DNA of 64,000 bases from Linanthus parryae (GCA_023055425.1 JALGPY010000010.1:55093665-55157664); one strand, 5' to 3'. Shown: positions 21,113-34,420, counted from the stretch's first letter. The notes: generated by a model from the letters alone, not told the origin. Program-made: numbers and translations.

Positions 21113-24100
21113 CGCGTGACGGAGGCGGACTCGCACACGCGCGGCGGCGCGTGAGCCCTCCTCTGGCCACTATTTTTCGCCAAATTTTTTTCTACATGCT
21201 CAGAATTAAATTTCCTATTTTCTGGGATTTTTTCATAATTTTTGGAAAAACAGAAAATTTTATTATTTTCCAGATTAATTAATTAGTGTTTAGCACACTT
21301 CCCGAGGCAGTTAGACGTCTTTAAACACACTGTTTTGAGCCCAAATTTTTTCTGGAGACTTAGGACATTTTTCCCTACCTTATAAGATAGGAGGTGAGAT
21401 CCTAGGTAGTTGGAAGCAATTTTCGATCTTATTAGTTGATTGATTTATTGCTTATTAATTTCCAGTAATTATTCTTTAATTCTGGAAATTTCCAGAAAAT
21501 TCCAGTATGTTTATTTTATTATTATACATGCTGTTGTGGGTTGAATGGATGTGTTTGATGCATGGATGTGGCTTAGATGGTTTTATACTTGGTTTTGTTT
21601 TTGAATATGTAATCAATTAAAATACGGCCTGCGTGTCGTGCCTCTCTACATACTCTATTGTCTTCTCATCTCACCTAAATCGCCTATTAGAGGTTACTTC
21701 TTATTAGAAATAAGATATTTAGTGAAGATTGAAGAATAGAAGCTTCAAGAGAGGTGGCCAAACCAAAAGCTATGGCGCGAGGTGCATGGAGCAAAGAGAC
21801 GAACAGGGAAGCTTCAAGGAGCACTCGAGATGAGGCGAGATCCATGAGGCGAGAAGTTCAAGACTTGCTCAAGACGTACTCTCAATAGTGGGAGTGCACC
21901 TTAGGGGCCACATCCATTGCATATTTATTTATGCTTATGCTTGTTTTATGTTATAACTGCGTGTGATTGGATATATCTGTATAACCTCGCATGCTAAGGA
22001 ACTAAAAACAAAAGAGCTCACATGGTTATGCATGATTGAAACTAATAGGGAATCATAAGTGATGATATTTGATTCCTAGAATTGCTGCTAGGTTTTGGTG
22101 GAGTCCTTATGATGAACTATGGAATTTTAATCATGTATCATGTTATTTCGGAGCTAAGAAAATGCTAGTATTAATTTCCTATGCAATGTCTCGAGATCAA
22201 TCGTGTCTAAATTGAAACTGTAAAGGCTAAAATAATGACAATAAACGATATGACAAGTCATCGTACTATGTAACCAAATTGTTGGACATAGTTTGTCAAA
22301 ACACCTACAAGTATGGTCGAACCTGTGATGAATAGTTGTCACAGCAGCACATGAACATTATCTTTAGGCTAACCAATAAGTGGGAGGCAGTCAAGATAAA
22401 TGTCATAGAGCGTGCTATGCCAAGGTGGGGAAATGACCTCATCAGCAAGTTCAAGACCACTTTGAGATTCAAAGATTGTAGGAATGAGCCAAAGAAGAAT
22501 CTTGGATCCACCTTAGCCATTTGCCTCATTAAAAGTTGTGAGTAATGACTCATAAATCCCACCTTAAACTATCAAACTCAAATCATAAAATTTTGATTCA
22601 TGCCGTTATGATGAGATGTTTAAGTTATCCGATTAGCAATTTGTTGCTATCTCTGCCACGTTTTATGAAAGTGCCATGAAAACGTTATATGACACAATTT
22701 GAGAGTGTCAAGATGTTTGGATAAGACCAAACATCGCTCCGTTCTAGGATCTAAGCAACCAAGTGCTTGCTCAGAATACTAGTTCAGCATACTTTTGAAG
22801 TCTAAGCAATATATGATTGCTAAAAGACTGTGAATGAAGTATGATAGGCAGATGTAGTCCCTAGCCCGGTATTAGGACCGTGGAACAGGTGGGGCAAGGA
22901 TAAGGGAATAAGGGCGAAGTATTGGTACATGACCAATATCCCAAAACAGGCAAATGCAAAGGAGGAAAAGGATGTTTCCCTAAGACTAGAAGGCCAGACA
23001 TGGCGCTAACTTCTCGTCTAAGGATCCATAAGATTACCTTTGAGGGAGTAGCCACCAAAATTTGTTTTGGTCACAGTTTTACTTTGGAATTGGTCATGTC
23101 ATGTTATGGTTATGCACTCTTGATTTCTAGCATGAATAACGCCTCAGGATCTTTGGATATAACCTCTAGGGTTGTGCCGTAAGATTATGATATGTGGCGC
23201 GCTAGATTGAGACACACTATGTCAGGAAAGGATGTTCAGGCTAGCTAAGGTAGGCCTGCTTGGAATATGCCCAAGGTACCCTTACCTGTGTGTGATTCTT
23301 GCCTTACACGAAAGGCGAAAGGCAAACCATCCAGTAAAGTAGTAAGGATTATTGAGTCTTTACAAACAATTCATTCTGTTGTATTTGTGTTCCATTAAAT
23401 GTTAGTAGCTAAAGACATGGTGCTTACTGTTCCATCACATTCGTAGATTATTGTACGCATCTCAACTATGTGTGCTTGGTCCACATAAGTCTGAGGCACA
23501 AGGGTGCTTGAGACAGGTATCTACAAAAGGTAGAAAACCGTCTGGATAAAAGGATATGTCCTTAGCCAGAATGAGATTGCGAGTATCTATCTTAGCAAGA
23601 GCTATGTGATGGAGAGTAGTTAGGCAGTTGGCTATTCCCATGCCCCGCAGCAGATTGTTGTGGTGGATAGGAGGAATAGGATACAGCCTGAGATGGTTCG
23701 ATGTATGATAGTACGTGCAAAGTACAGGTTCCCTATCTTGAGGAGACGCTTTGTTAAACGTCTGTCGATTTACTCAACCAAGAACCCACCAAGTCTGTAG
23801 CCACTACGCCCTACGAGATGTGGACCAAAAGGCAACCTATATGAGGTCACCTTAGGCCATAGGGATCGGCAGCTTATGAGCTAACTAATTTTCCTAGTCA
23901 GGGAGAAGCTCATGGAGATGGTATTCTCTACGAGTAAGAGGAACCACTAGATGACACTCAATTCACCACTACTCAAGAGGAATTTGTTCCTATGTATCTT
24001 GAGAACAGTGGGAGTGCCTTACCTAGTGAGCAGCCTGTTGTATATGATGATAATGCTGAAGAAGAACCCTCTTTGCGTAGGAACGCTCGTTGGAGCGTAC

Positions 24101-27100
24101 CCCGTCGACGATTTGACATCGAAGGGGAGACATGATGGTCACTACGCAATAAGATGAACCTAGGATATTGCCCCAGGATATTTCATCACCTGACAAGAAA
24201 GAATTTATACCCTGGATGGAAGAAATGTATCTTCATGGAGTAACATGTCTTCCCATACTATTCGGAGTACTCTAAGGGGGTTGCGTATTCGAAACGCAAC
24301 AGCCGATTAGTAGTGTAACGCAAATGGATTCACAGGATATATGTTTTCTCTTAGGAGATACCCATAATTAAGGGAATGTTCGTAGAGATGATGATCTCCG
24401 CGAGCATGGAGGAACCGCTAGAAAATACCCTGTTCCTTAGTCCACTATGAGGAATTAGTCCCTCAAGGATCCTTCGGACAGTGGGAGTGACTTTCTAAGC
24501 GAGGTGCCCATCCATAGGGGTGAGAGCAAATTATGATCCTCCCATGCAAAGGAATTGCTCATAGGAGCATACCCCATCGACTGCTTGAAGATCGAAGGGA
24601 TGATCTTAAGAATCACCTTGCATAAACGATAGAATAGAATACTATGCCTTATCGTTCCCTAATTATGAAGAATGAAAAGTAGCCTTTACAGGAAAAGTTA
24701 GAGTCTGTAAAAGACCAACCAAGTTTAAGGCTAGGTTGACTTTTCCGACTGGATGTTAGACTATTGGAAATAGATGGATTTCCAAGGTCAATCAGAGTGA
24801 CACAGACGGAAGCATAGTAAGGCATACGACTTGCAGAGATATCGGTAATAGTTGTGATTATGGAAACAAGGCTCCATTCTCGATAAACGTGACAACTGAA
24901 TTTCTCAATAGAGAAATCAGAGAGGTGATCTGTATGACTCGGCCACAGGGTTTCGAGATGTAAGATCGGATGCACAAATAGGTGCAAGCTAATTAAGCCT
25001 ATGTATGATCTTAATTAGTCCTCTAAGTCAGCAGTATTTTATCAATGGATGAAAACCGCTGCATATCACTCTCGGTCGTAGAGAGTAGATGAACACGTCA
25101 CTTATTATCGATGACACACTATTTCCAGGAGAGTCTAAGGACTATTTCACATCCACTATAGGGTGGTTATCCCTTCGATTTATGACGAAGGATATTGGTA
25201 GGGCGAGATGCATTCTCGTTCGTTCAGAAGGACTTCTTATATTGACGCATAAGGCGGACAACAAGAAGATACTCTGAACGATTCCATGTAATGGACCCAA
25301 TGCCATGAGATACTCCTATAACTCGCTGCAGGATTTTACGAGCCTGAATATGTGCCCTAGAAGACACCATACAAGATTGACCAAATGACCAAAGTGCCCG
25401 ATGCAGTGTGAGTCTGCTATATACTATGGTATATACTGAGACCCCACAAACCTCATGCAATCGGAAGAGTGGATTTCAGGGAATCTAACTTAAGACACCA
25501 GATTGCAACCAAAAGGATACTCTGTACGAAGGATCACGTGTTATAACTATCGGAGATGATGCTTCGACTAGCCAGCTATGCATGCTGACTAGGGTGGGGA
25601 CCTAGATACACGTAGATCCGACTCAGGCTATAGTCCATGCTAGATGACATCGCATGGAACAGCATCATAAGTGTTGCACAATCGTATTAGACCGCTCCAT
25701 CGATTATGGAAGCGAAGCACGATTGCCTGTTCTGTCACCGGACAGAAATATGTTTGGATAAAAAGGTTTCTGATAAGCTTATGAGCTGTCAACCAACCTG
25801 TAGTGCTAGCATACGGCTACAGTACTTTTGACAAGGCCAAACATATAGAAAAGGGTACTGTTTTCACAAAAGGTGAAATAACTACCTAAAGAGTAATCTT
25901 GGAGTAGATCGACTACGGGCCAATAATGTAGGCACCTCCCATTCCTAAACCACATAAGAGTCGTCTTTGTGGATTGCTTTAGAAAATTGGGACTCGGTAG
26001 TCGATCACTGGCGATATGATTGATGAGCATATGAGACATTGATAATTGGATTTTAATTGGATTTGTTATGCTACATGTTGTTTACATATCCTGTACTAGC
26101 ATAGAACATGTCGCGCGGACACTAGGTTGACTCTCTCACACGAGCAACCGCCTTTACAACATCCTGGATTGTCTAGGTGAGTAGGAGATGAGACAGAATC
26201 CCGACAAGCGCTAGAAGCCTATGATATGATGACTCCTGTCATATGAGGCGCATGGCCTATGACAAGAGCTGGACATCAATCAATAGTGCAAGACCCTGTC
26301 AGACGGATTCATTTGTCGCATTGGAATAAGTTCCAAGGTGAGATTGGATTATGGCCATTCGAGCATGGTTACTACCCCGAACCATGTATAGTCTGCGTAG
26401 AGAAAGCCAGATGAGAGAACTGATTTCGATTGCATATGTGCAACACTCAGTACTCGGGTTAATAGTCATATGGGCTGTTGGACTTACATCTGTATAGTGG
26501 TCCCTATGGGATAGGACATGTGCTCTGATAGAGTCCAAACACTATGGCGCACATCTTATGAGATAACGCGTGCTTATGAGTGACATGAGGTGGCGAGTAG
26601 AACTAGTCCCTGAGTTTCCTCGCCGTGTGAGCCTCGTCGATCATATAAAAATGATTGACACTGTATACCCTTAGTACTTTCATCCATGTCGGGGAGAGAC
26701 GGTTCGGTGGTGCTACTTTAGCGTGACACCTCACGGCTATGAATGATTCGGCCTACTAGGACATTGCTAGGAAAGCAGCTGACTCCGAATCAAAGCGACA
26801 ATGGATGGAAAGGAAGATTCAAATTGCATCGCTCTTTATCATATTCATTGGGCCCACCTACAAGATCTTATGGGATTATGCAGGATATGAATATAATAAA
26901 GGAGATATAGACTCATTGATGCACGACCTTCGGGACAAGGTAGGTGCTCATGGTCTATGAGATGACAATAGACAGAATCTGGGGATTACGAGAGATATAT
27001 ATATGTATTGCATTATTTCTTGAGGGTTGAGTGCGCCTGCTGCTAGCTCGTCTCGTATGAGTTTAGAGTATGGATCTCCCGAAATGCAGGTTCTCTCACA

Positions 27101-27204
27101 GTCACACACCAAGGCCACATAACACTTTGGCAGATGATAATAGTTGGAGATTGAGGGAGACTAGAACTACTGTATTTGTGCAACCCCACTGTGCGAGTGG
27201 GAGA

Positions 27205-27673
27205 TGTTAGCATTATGTGCGCCCATGTGGGGTGCACAATGCAATTATCCTAAACTTATGGGTTTAGGTGAGACAAGCTCAAACCTTATGGGGTTAGTAG
27301 CAAGGACATCAACCCTAGGGGGTAACGTTGCAATTAGGTATAAGTCTGTCTATATAAGGAGACAGCCTCCTAGATTATTGTGTGTGCTAGAGACATAATA
27401 ATATACAATACTGTAGAGATCATGTGCTGATCATAATACAGTAAACCCTAGACTCTCTCTTCAACTAGCCTCCCTTGGGTGGAACTTGGTGTGGATCAGA
27501 GCTCTCGTCCTAGTGATTCGAGCCAGATTGTGGGAGCAGGAAGAGCACGTGAAAGCAAGCATCCTACGATCATCCGTTGCGCTTAGGAGCTAAGGAAGAC
27601 AAGGTAAACACATGAATCTTCCGCTATAATTCATGTTGTAGATCTGTATGTGATAGATCAGATTCGTCCTTCA
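27205..27673 (+). repeat. 3' LTR
   Basis: Same length as the 5' LTR, with one substitution seen (27474). Preceded by the purine-rich GTGGGAGA and followed by the target duplication GCTTC. Confidence 0.9.
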
Positions 27674-28544
27674 GCTTCCTTGATTAAGTGAAGACCTACT
27701 TCTTCAGCAACATTAACAATCTCCCATTCATTATACGGGTATGATGTCTTGTGTGTCACATGCACCTCCCCGTTGCTAGACAGCAACATCCTGGTGAAGC
27801 CTGTAATAAATGAATCAATACAGAAAATGTTTAAGTTACTAGGTTTTCCCAGCAATGGATTTCCTGTTTTTACCAATTACATATAAGGCACACTTTCAAG
27901 ATTTCTTTTGTCAGCGACAAAAGATGCATCTACATAATGATCATAGCGTGTTTCCTGTCACATGTTTAGATTGCCCACTCACCAGAATATTACCAAACAA
28001 TACATGAGGTAAAAATCCAGGAGGCTAATGAGCTTTTTAAGGTATACCCAAGTAATTTAAAACATTAAAATGAAAAACTTACTCGATCTGGGCTGTTGTT
28101 CTTTCGTCGTCATAAAAGAATCCGGCATGGGGGAAATTGTAAACTATTCTGTCGAACTTCATCCAGTTGAGGCGATAGTCTTGAGTCATAGTTTTGGCAT
28201 CAACTTGATGCAAAATGGTGCATCCCAATTCTCGCAATTTCTCTAAGTTGTCGCTTGCACTCGGGTGCTTCCTCATCTGATCATCTTTGTTTTCAGTAAA
28301 TATTCAGAAACACCAGTCAGAACATTGTCAAATCAAACTGATTATGTAAATCAAAATAAGCGGTACGTACGTTCAGTGTCGAGAGAGGCAGCGTATATGT
28401 TAGCAGCAGAGCCGAATGCTTCGGCCAAGCTAGCCGCAAATGAGAAATTCCCCTCTCCTACAAGCAATATCTTGTGAGAGCTGCTGTAGTGTTTTATCCA
28501 TCTGTCCCATCTATCATCAGCATAAACAAGATATGGCATAGTAA

Positions 28545-30165
28545 AATCGGGACCTAATCGCTGTGTGGACTCAGGTTCGAGAACATAAATTTATAAGAGC
28601 AGATTATAACTACAACCCTGATGATGATCATTTGTTATAGACTTCAAATTCCTAGGAGTTGAGTGCTTCATTAATAGTCCTTTTTATTCAGAATTCTAAG
28701 GGGTCTCAGAAATACGAAGTGATACCCCACCTGTTCCAAGTATTGACGTTTAATGTTCACACCACTATCCACTACAAAGTTTTGAAACTCAAAAGCCATC
28801 AACAAGATGCAGTCTCATACACAGTTGAAAGTTCAGAGATTGAAGGGGGGAGGGAAACAGGCAATACGTTTGTTACTGGAAAACGCTCTGCATTTGACAT
28901 AGGCTCCATTTATCCATAGTTTGAACGAGCAAAAATTATGATAAATTGTTTTCTTGTGTTTGTGAGTTTGTCTATAATTTAGAAAATAATTTACACATGT
29001 ACTGGGTGACTGGAGTATCAAAACTATGAGAAATGAGATGAAAAATGTGAATGTGTTTTTTTTTTTGAGGGGAGTGAATATGTTATTCATGCACAAGGGA
29101 ATGGAAACGTTATATACACAGTTTTTTTTACAATGTATACACAGTTCTGTTAAAACTTCCTAAGAAACTAACTTACTAGATTATTATATCTACATATATG
29201 GACCCCTTAACTATGGCTCCAAGTGGACATTATCTAGCAGACGGTAACTCTCACGGTCACATCCTGAGGGAGTTTGTCGTGTTGGTTGCCCTTTCTACCC
29301 TACTCTCGATTAATATAAATAAATAAGAAAATCACTACCAGTAAATGTGTCTTTCCTTAATCATAAGACAAGTACTGGGAGATTATGGGTTATGTTCAGC
29401 TTTCGTAGTTGTTGTCGCGGCCTGTCGGGTACTAGCCTACTAGGTATGACGGAGGACATTAAAATCATACCATCATTACCTATATAGAACAAACAAAAGC
29501 AAGTACTTCCTGACTAAAAGATACCATATTCACAGAGCGGCGAAATGTCTACAACAGGCTGCTAGAAGTTAAGCCTGGTCTATGTTGAAATTTAAAATAC
29601 AACGGGTGTGTTTAGATAGCTTGGTTTTTGTTTTTTCTAAAACTATAATCAAGTTGTCTGGGTGGGGGTGGTTTTTTCTTTTGTTTTTGTGCTGAAACCG
29701 GTGACCAACACCCGTACCCGGGCACCGGGTTGACCGGCTAATCAGTTACCACCACATGCCGAAACTTCAAAATAATCCGGTGCCCGGGTGCTCATACCCG
29801 GGTACCGGTTCGACACGTCATCTGCATGGGGTTTGTTTTTCATCGGATTTTGAACACAAAAAAACAGATTTTTATACTATAAAAATCAAAAAAAAAAAAA
29901 AATGCATACGAACACACAGCATATTACACAAAACACACAGTATCATCCTCTGATGATTCACAATCTCGGTTTCTGTTACTACACTGAAGGAGTACCTACA
30001 TTTCTACCCTCCCAGTTTCTTTGTCACTTTACTTGTTGCGAGTGATAAATAAGAGGTTGTACAATCTCTCCACTAACAAGAGTTTTCCAATTTATCTGAC
30101 CTATCAGATAGCGTGGTAATTTGGATTCACCAATTAACATTAGTAGTTGTGTTCTTTTTGTGCAG
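28545..30165. other. Unit B intron continuation
   Basis: Paralogous to 12557-14169. No gene seen. It holds the CCGGTGCCCGGGTGC MITE-like unit (about 29600-29920), and a stretch (29110-29510) with a third copy at 59447-59536 plus 60822-61290. Confidence 0.55.
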
Positions 30166-30252
30166 GGAGCGATAATGGGTCCCCTGATAACTACGGTTGT
30201 TATTGCTTTCAAGGATTTATACGTGGAATTTGTTTTAGACGAGTCAAATTAG
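30166..30252 (+). pseudogene. Orphan copy of the last TMEM245-like exon
   Basis: The acceptor TTTGTGCAG/GG and 28 codons ending VLDESN plus stop are preserved exactly in frame relative to 14170-14256. It belongs to the dead copy whose exon 1 fragment is at 14739-15107, about 15 kb upstream. It could be spliced into only by read-through transcripts. Confidence 0.85.
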
Positions 30253-30514
30253 TGTTGCCAATAGGAATGTTGTATATGTTGTTTCCCCGCCCTGAAGGAT
30301 CGCTCTACCATGCCCTACCACCGTTTTGGGCAATCTTTTGTCCAACAGAATGCATCTCTATCTCCGACGCATCTTGTATTAATGTTTCTTGTTTTTCTGG
30401 CTCCCTTGTTCTTGTGTTGTTGAGTTGTTGTATGTAGGAAGTGAGAGTATCTATATTGTAGGAGATTTGTACATGCCATATTGATGATGATAAATTCACT
30501 CTTGTAGAAGAAGC

Positions 30515-31044
30515 CTATGTTCTATTCCTATCAATGGAAGTTTTGAGAGTTGTGATTTCTTGCAACCCTAAAATTTGTTTCAAGTACCATTCCAACACCA
30601 ACAAGCAACAAGTCCGTAAGTGGAGTTTCTGGGTCCTGGCCCTCTTAATGCTTTGAGTTGTTGCGCTCGAAACTCTTTCAAACTCAACATTGTTTTCGAA
30701 CTCAACGATATGCTGTACAGAAACACCCACCCTGTAAACTGATACCACGGTTTCGCCTGAAACTTCCCAATTAACAAAACGATGCAAGAATTTGGTAATC
30801 TTTTCATTTGGCAAGCCCATGACGTTAAAGCTCTCGTGAACCTCATCATAAGATGTAAAGCACTCCTGTCCCTCAGTTGCCAGTCTGTCAAAAAAGATAA
30901 GACAACAACCATATAGTCAGAGAAAAAACATTACAAATGTTTACAAATTAACACAGTGGGATTGAGAAACAGAAAGGGTGTACATCTCGTTCATGTTGGT
31001 GTCAAAATGATGAGTATCAAATTGCGATCATTCTGGTGCCAAAC
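30515..31044 (-). pseudogene. eIF4A 5'-end pseudogene fragment
   Basis: On the minus strand, 31044-30983 decodes to GLAPE, a stop, then SQFDTHHFDTNMNE, which matches the N-terminus of plant eIF4A (GLAPEG.QFD...) with the Gly codon turned to TGA. After an intron ending TTTTTTGACAG, 30893-30818 decodes to TEGQECFTSYDEVHESF and NVMGL, the next eIF4A block before the Q-motif. Beyond that the frame (about 30817-30515) no longer resembles eIF4A: I see no GxGKT or DEAD motif. eIF4A is the RNA helicase of the cap-binding complex. This copy is dead, and abuts the end of duplication unit B. Confidence 0.8.
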
Positions 31045-31049
31045 CTGAA

Positions 31050-32400
31050 CAAAAAGAAACTCAAATGAGAATACAATGCCAATGCCCAATTTACTTATCA
31101 CCTTTAGTGTTACCTGATTTAGATTTTATATATATATAATAAAAAAAAAATCCACTAAAACAATCAGTCACCAGCACGTGACCAACAAAACTTCATAAGA
31201 TGGATAGAGGAAAACTGTTACAGTCACTGACAAAGCACAACAATTCATGCGAAGAATGTCTTCTTTCCAGAATAACATTAACTCGCAATGACAGAGTACA
31301 CTTACTCTTCCAAGTAAGTTGTTCCCTGCTAATTCTAGTTACTCAAGTTCTGAACCAAGTATCGTTTCTCAATGCACAAAGTGCAATCCAAATCTGTCTT
31401 CTTCATGCAAGGCTAAGGTAATGTCATCTAAGGTAAATTCTAAGTGAAATGCTAAAATCAAGAACATAGCACCTCATAAATCGAAATCCAACCAAACCAA
31501 ACTCAGAAATCTTCCACTGGTTAGGAATGGATAACGACCAACCTTGTCGAATCGACATGATTCAAGAGAATGGATGCAGGAAGCCTTCAAGAGGCTATAG
31601 AATGAAATATGGCTTTTGGCCACAACACATTTTACCACGCTAAGAGAAAGCAATTTATTTACAGTTTATTTCCCCCTTGATTATTTTGTTACTAATATTG
31701 GTAATTAATGTTTTGATTGGTAGAGGAGCCATGGAAAATAAGAGTTTGAATGTATACTTCATATAGGACAGGGCGTTACAGAGAAGGTTGTTCTCGCGAA
31801 AATCTCTCCCTAATTTTTTGAAATTACAGGTAAATTAGTCTCATCCAATCCTCTCCTCTCTTCTCCACATGATTTATCCATAATGCGATCCCCATTTTGT
31901 CCTGTAACAATGTCTTTTACTCTTTTACCCATTGATACGATCCTCGTTCAAATCCTAATCACGATTAGTAGGTGCAACTAAGTTATCAGATGTATGACTT
32001 ATATGCAATGCATGTGGACTTATGGATGCGTTTGTTTGATCTGTTTTGTATAGATTTTGTCCCTATTGATCCTTGATTCTACTTACTCCGTGGATCAACA
32101 ATTATGGGTTTTGTCACGTGTGGCCAAAGATCTGTTTAATGCATTCTAGAGCTTTCCAGTGCTTGATGATGTTACACTCTAGAAAACAGGTAAGAGGTAA
32201 TTTCCCATCCCAGACTAAACTGGCGAACACATCTGTGTGTTATGCAACCACTTATTGCTAAGATTTTCCGCAGTTGCCCTTCTATCTTTATGCTTGTTGC
32301 CTGTAGATACTAAACTGCTTCATGTAAATAATATCAATTGATTTTATGTTATGGTAAACCATATCATCTGCTATAAACATCTAACTTGCTTTCTGCCTGT
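31050..32400. other. Gene-poor stretch
   Basis: Only short frames without recognisable similarity are present. A run of (TA)n lies near 31128-31138. I see no RNA gene or transposon ends. Confidence 0.4.
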
Positions 32401-32408
32401 TTTATGTA

Positions 32409-32551
32409 GCGATTTGATGTTATGGCGATTGCCGTTTTCAGCTGACAAAGAAGACATATTATATTTCTTCAAAGAATTTGGATTCACCGAGGAGTTAGGA
32501 GGAAGTGATTTCGAAGAGATGGTGAAAACAGTTTTTTTTTGGATTTTGTAA
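32409..32551 (+). pseudogene. RRM-like fragment (hnRNP F/H or GRSF1-like)
   Basis: The frame encodes LMLWRLPFSADKEDILYFF followed by KEFGFTEE. This resembles the start of RRM domains in plant hnRNP H/F-like proteins (RGLPFS..KEDI..FFKDF.L.E). It is preceded by a T-rich stretch and TAG, a plausible acceptor. After about 30 residues it diverges and ends at a stop. It is too short to be a domain, so I call it a relic. The assignment is tentative. Confidence 0.35.
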
Positions 32552-32799
32552 TCATATAATTGCTTTGGCTCTTTCATTAGTGTACAAGATGTGGGGATTT
32601 TGTGAATTTCCCTTGTACCGTACATGTTATATCCAATGATGGAACTAGGCAGGGGAACAAGGTTTAATTTGTATGGAGTTTGGAAGCTTTTTCAGTTGTT
32701 TGAAGCATATGACGAGTTGAATGAATTAGACGTTGATTTTATACCTGAGTTAGTGATATAGCAGAGATTTTATATTTTTGTATTTTTTTTTCTTACAAA

Positions 32800-33175
32800 T
32801 ACAAGACTTAGCCACTGGAGACAGATGTGGCTAAGTTCATTGGTTTTGGCGGTAAAGCCGTGGCCAAAAGTTGTATTAGCCACGGGAGAGAATAATTTTC
32901 CGCGGTAAATTACCGTGGCAAAAATGATTAATAGCCACGGGAATTGAGTTACTGTGGTTAAGTTGAGGGGGCAGGCAACGGAGAACTTAGCCACGGGAGT
33001 TCCCGTGGGTAAAGCTTAGCCACGGCTTCCAACCGTGGCTAATTCCAAAAACCACGACACTTTTGACCACGGGTAGCAAACGTGGCAAGTCCCGTGGCAA
33101 AAACAATTAGCCACGCGAATTAGAGTTTTTGCCACAGTAATTACCCGTGGCTAAAGCCCGTTTTTTCTAGTAGTG
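32800..33175. mobile_element. CACTA (En/Spm) element terminal fragment
   Basis: The right end reads TTTTTTCTAGTAGTG, the inverted form of CACTACTAGAAAAAA, the diagnostic CACTA terminus. The 370 bp before it carry about a dozen copies of the subterminal motif TAGCCACGG / CCGTGGCTA on both strands. The opposite end and any transposase are not seen, so this is a truncated element. Confidence 0.8.
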
Positions 33176-34420
33176 CCACCACTTGAAGAAATTTTAGTTA
33201 ATAAGAAAGAAGCAGCTTTGCGTGTTGAACAAACATTGTTCCTCAAAGCATCTTGGATGCTGATCATGAAAAGAGGCTCAGATCTGTGAATGCAACCAGA
33301 CTGCGGTGACACCACCATGGCTGCAACAGGGAGAGACGAGGATCCCTCCGAGTTGCCCCGCCAAGATAAGAGTCGAATCGTATTCCAAAGTGCAACTCTA
33401 GAACCTATCATCACAGCCTCTTACAACAACATGAGCCACATTTGGGCATGGTAAAAAATAGCTAGACGTTGATCACAGTTCCGAAATAATCACCTCCAAA
33501 GAAATCACAGTTCACAAACTGAAACTGAAGCACTGGAAAGGCAACAACGAATTTAGGGTACGGAACATTGGAGCATTCTTTCACGTGTTGTTGTTAATTG
33601 TATACGGAGAGATTCCTCACAATGTAACAAAGGGTACCTGATATAGGAAAGCCAACAGCAAGGTTGGAAAAATAATTGGTTCATAGTTTAGATGCCCCTA
33701 CCGCCAAAGATGAAATTTGGCTACTGAAATAGATACTTTCACCCCTCAGGTTTGATGCAAAGATATTTTCACCCCTTCCAGTTTGGGAAAGAGCACTTTC
33801 ACCCCCCTCAATTTGATGCAAAGATATTTCACTGGCTCAATAATCCTATGCTCCACCAAGCAGCTGCTATTCGTTTGAAGCGGTGTGTAAATAGTCTCCC
33901 TTCACACTCTCTAAAGTCGTCCCAGAGTCATCGCTTGGGTCTATTTTCGACTTCCTGTCGACAATGGCAAAAATTGAGGCAGCAGCAATCTTGGCTTTGG
34001 TAGAGTCAGTTCCTTAGGTAGTTGTTCGCGTGATTGCGATAGCTGCCATGGTTAGAGCAAAGAAAACCTGAAAACCACAACATAAAATTATCAATGAGCA
34101 GTTTGTTCACTGAAACAAACTCGCAAATAGAACTGGAGGGTGAGATAGGAACAAATAAAATGCATGTACCTTTCCCTTATTTGGAAGCAAACAATTGACC
34201 TAAGTGAAAGCTCGACTTGGTAAGGCTCATGAATTCCAATTATTCGCTCACGGAAGCTTTCCTGCTACACGTGATAAATACAGATACTCGGCGGACAATT
34301 GATCCAACATTGTTGTATTGGATAATACAAGTAAAATTTCAATGCTCACGTTCAGACATTATATCGAAGTCTGACTTATCCATTGTTCTCATTTACTCTT
34401 AATTCTCCATGTGTACCAAA
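33176..34420. other. Unassigned stretch after the CACTA end
   Basis: A minus-strand frame of 87 codons (33414-33151) resembles nothing I know. A small tandem repeat (TTTCACCCC..CAGTTTGATGCAAAGATA) lies at about 33735-33830. No supported gene. Confidence 0.35.

Larger units (their letters stand above)
20016..27673 (+). mobile_element. Ty1/Copia-type LTR retrotransposon, non-autonomous, very young
   Basis: Two 469-bp LTRs (20016-20484 and 27205-27673) start TGTTAG and end CTTCA. I see one mismatch between them (A at 20285, C at 27474). The element is flanked by the 5-bp duplication GCTTC (20011-20015 and 27674-27678). The primer-binding site TGGTATCAGAGCC follows the 5' LTR, and GTGGGAGA precedes the 3' LTR as polypurine tract. 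The 6.7 kb interior has no long frame. Remnants are KSVATTPYEMWTKRQP (23791-23838), a Copia integrase C-terminal block, and EEPSLRRNAR near 24062. Near-identical LTRs beside a ruined interior imply the element moved recently using proteins supplied by another copy. It split exon 3 of the unit B DUF2431 gene. Confidence 0.88.
19791..28539 (-). pseudogene. DUF2431 / BMT5-like copy in unit B, disrupted by the retrotransposon
   Basis: This is the minus-strand paralogue of the gene at 11509-12556. Exon 1 is 28539-28371 (169 nt) and exon 2 is 28284-28083 (202 nt), the same lengths as in the parent. Exon 3 starts near 27800 and has lost about 35 nt after LHQ, so the [10 protein letters not shown] segment is missing and the frame shifts to an early stop. 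Exon 3 is then split by the LTR element; its remainder (DYPGYMNKRGDG and the tail) lies at about 19900-20015. [17 protein letters not shown] and [13 protein letters not shown] are preserved, showing recent decay. No full-length protein can be made. Confidence 0.88.

Noticed and set aside
20742..21183. Short GC-rich frames over the ACGT array
   Set aside because: Low-complexity shadows on both strands, with no domain and no match to a Gag protein.
20485..27204. Intact Gag-Pol of the Copia element
   Set aside because: Only short out-of-frame relics are visible; no frame over about 112 codons.
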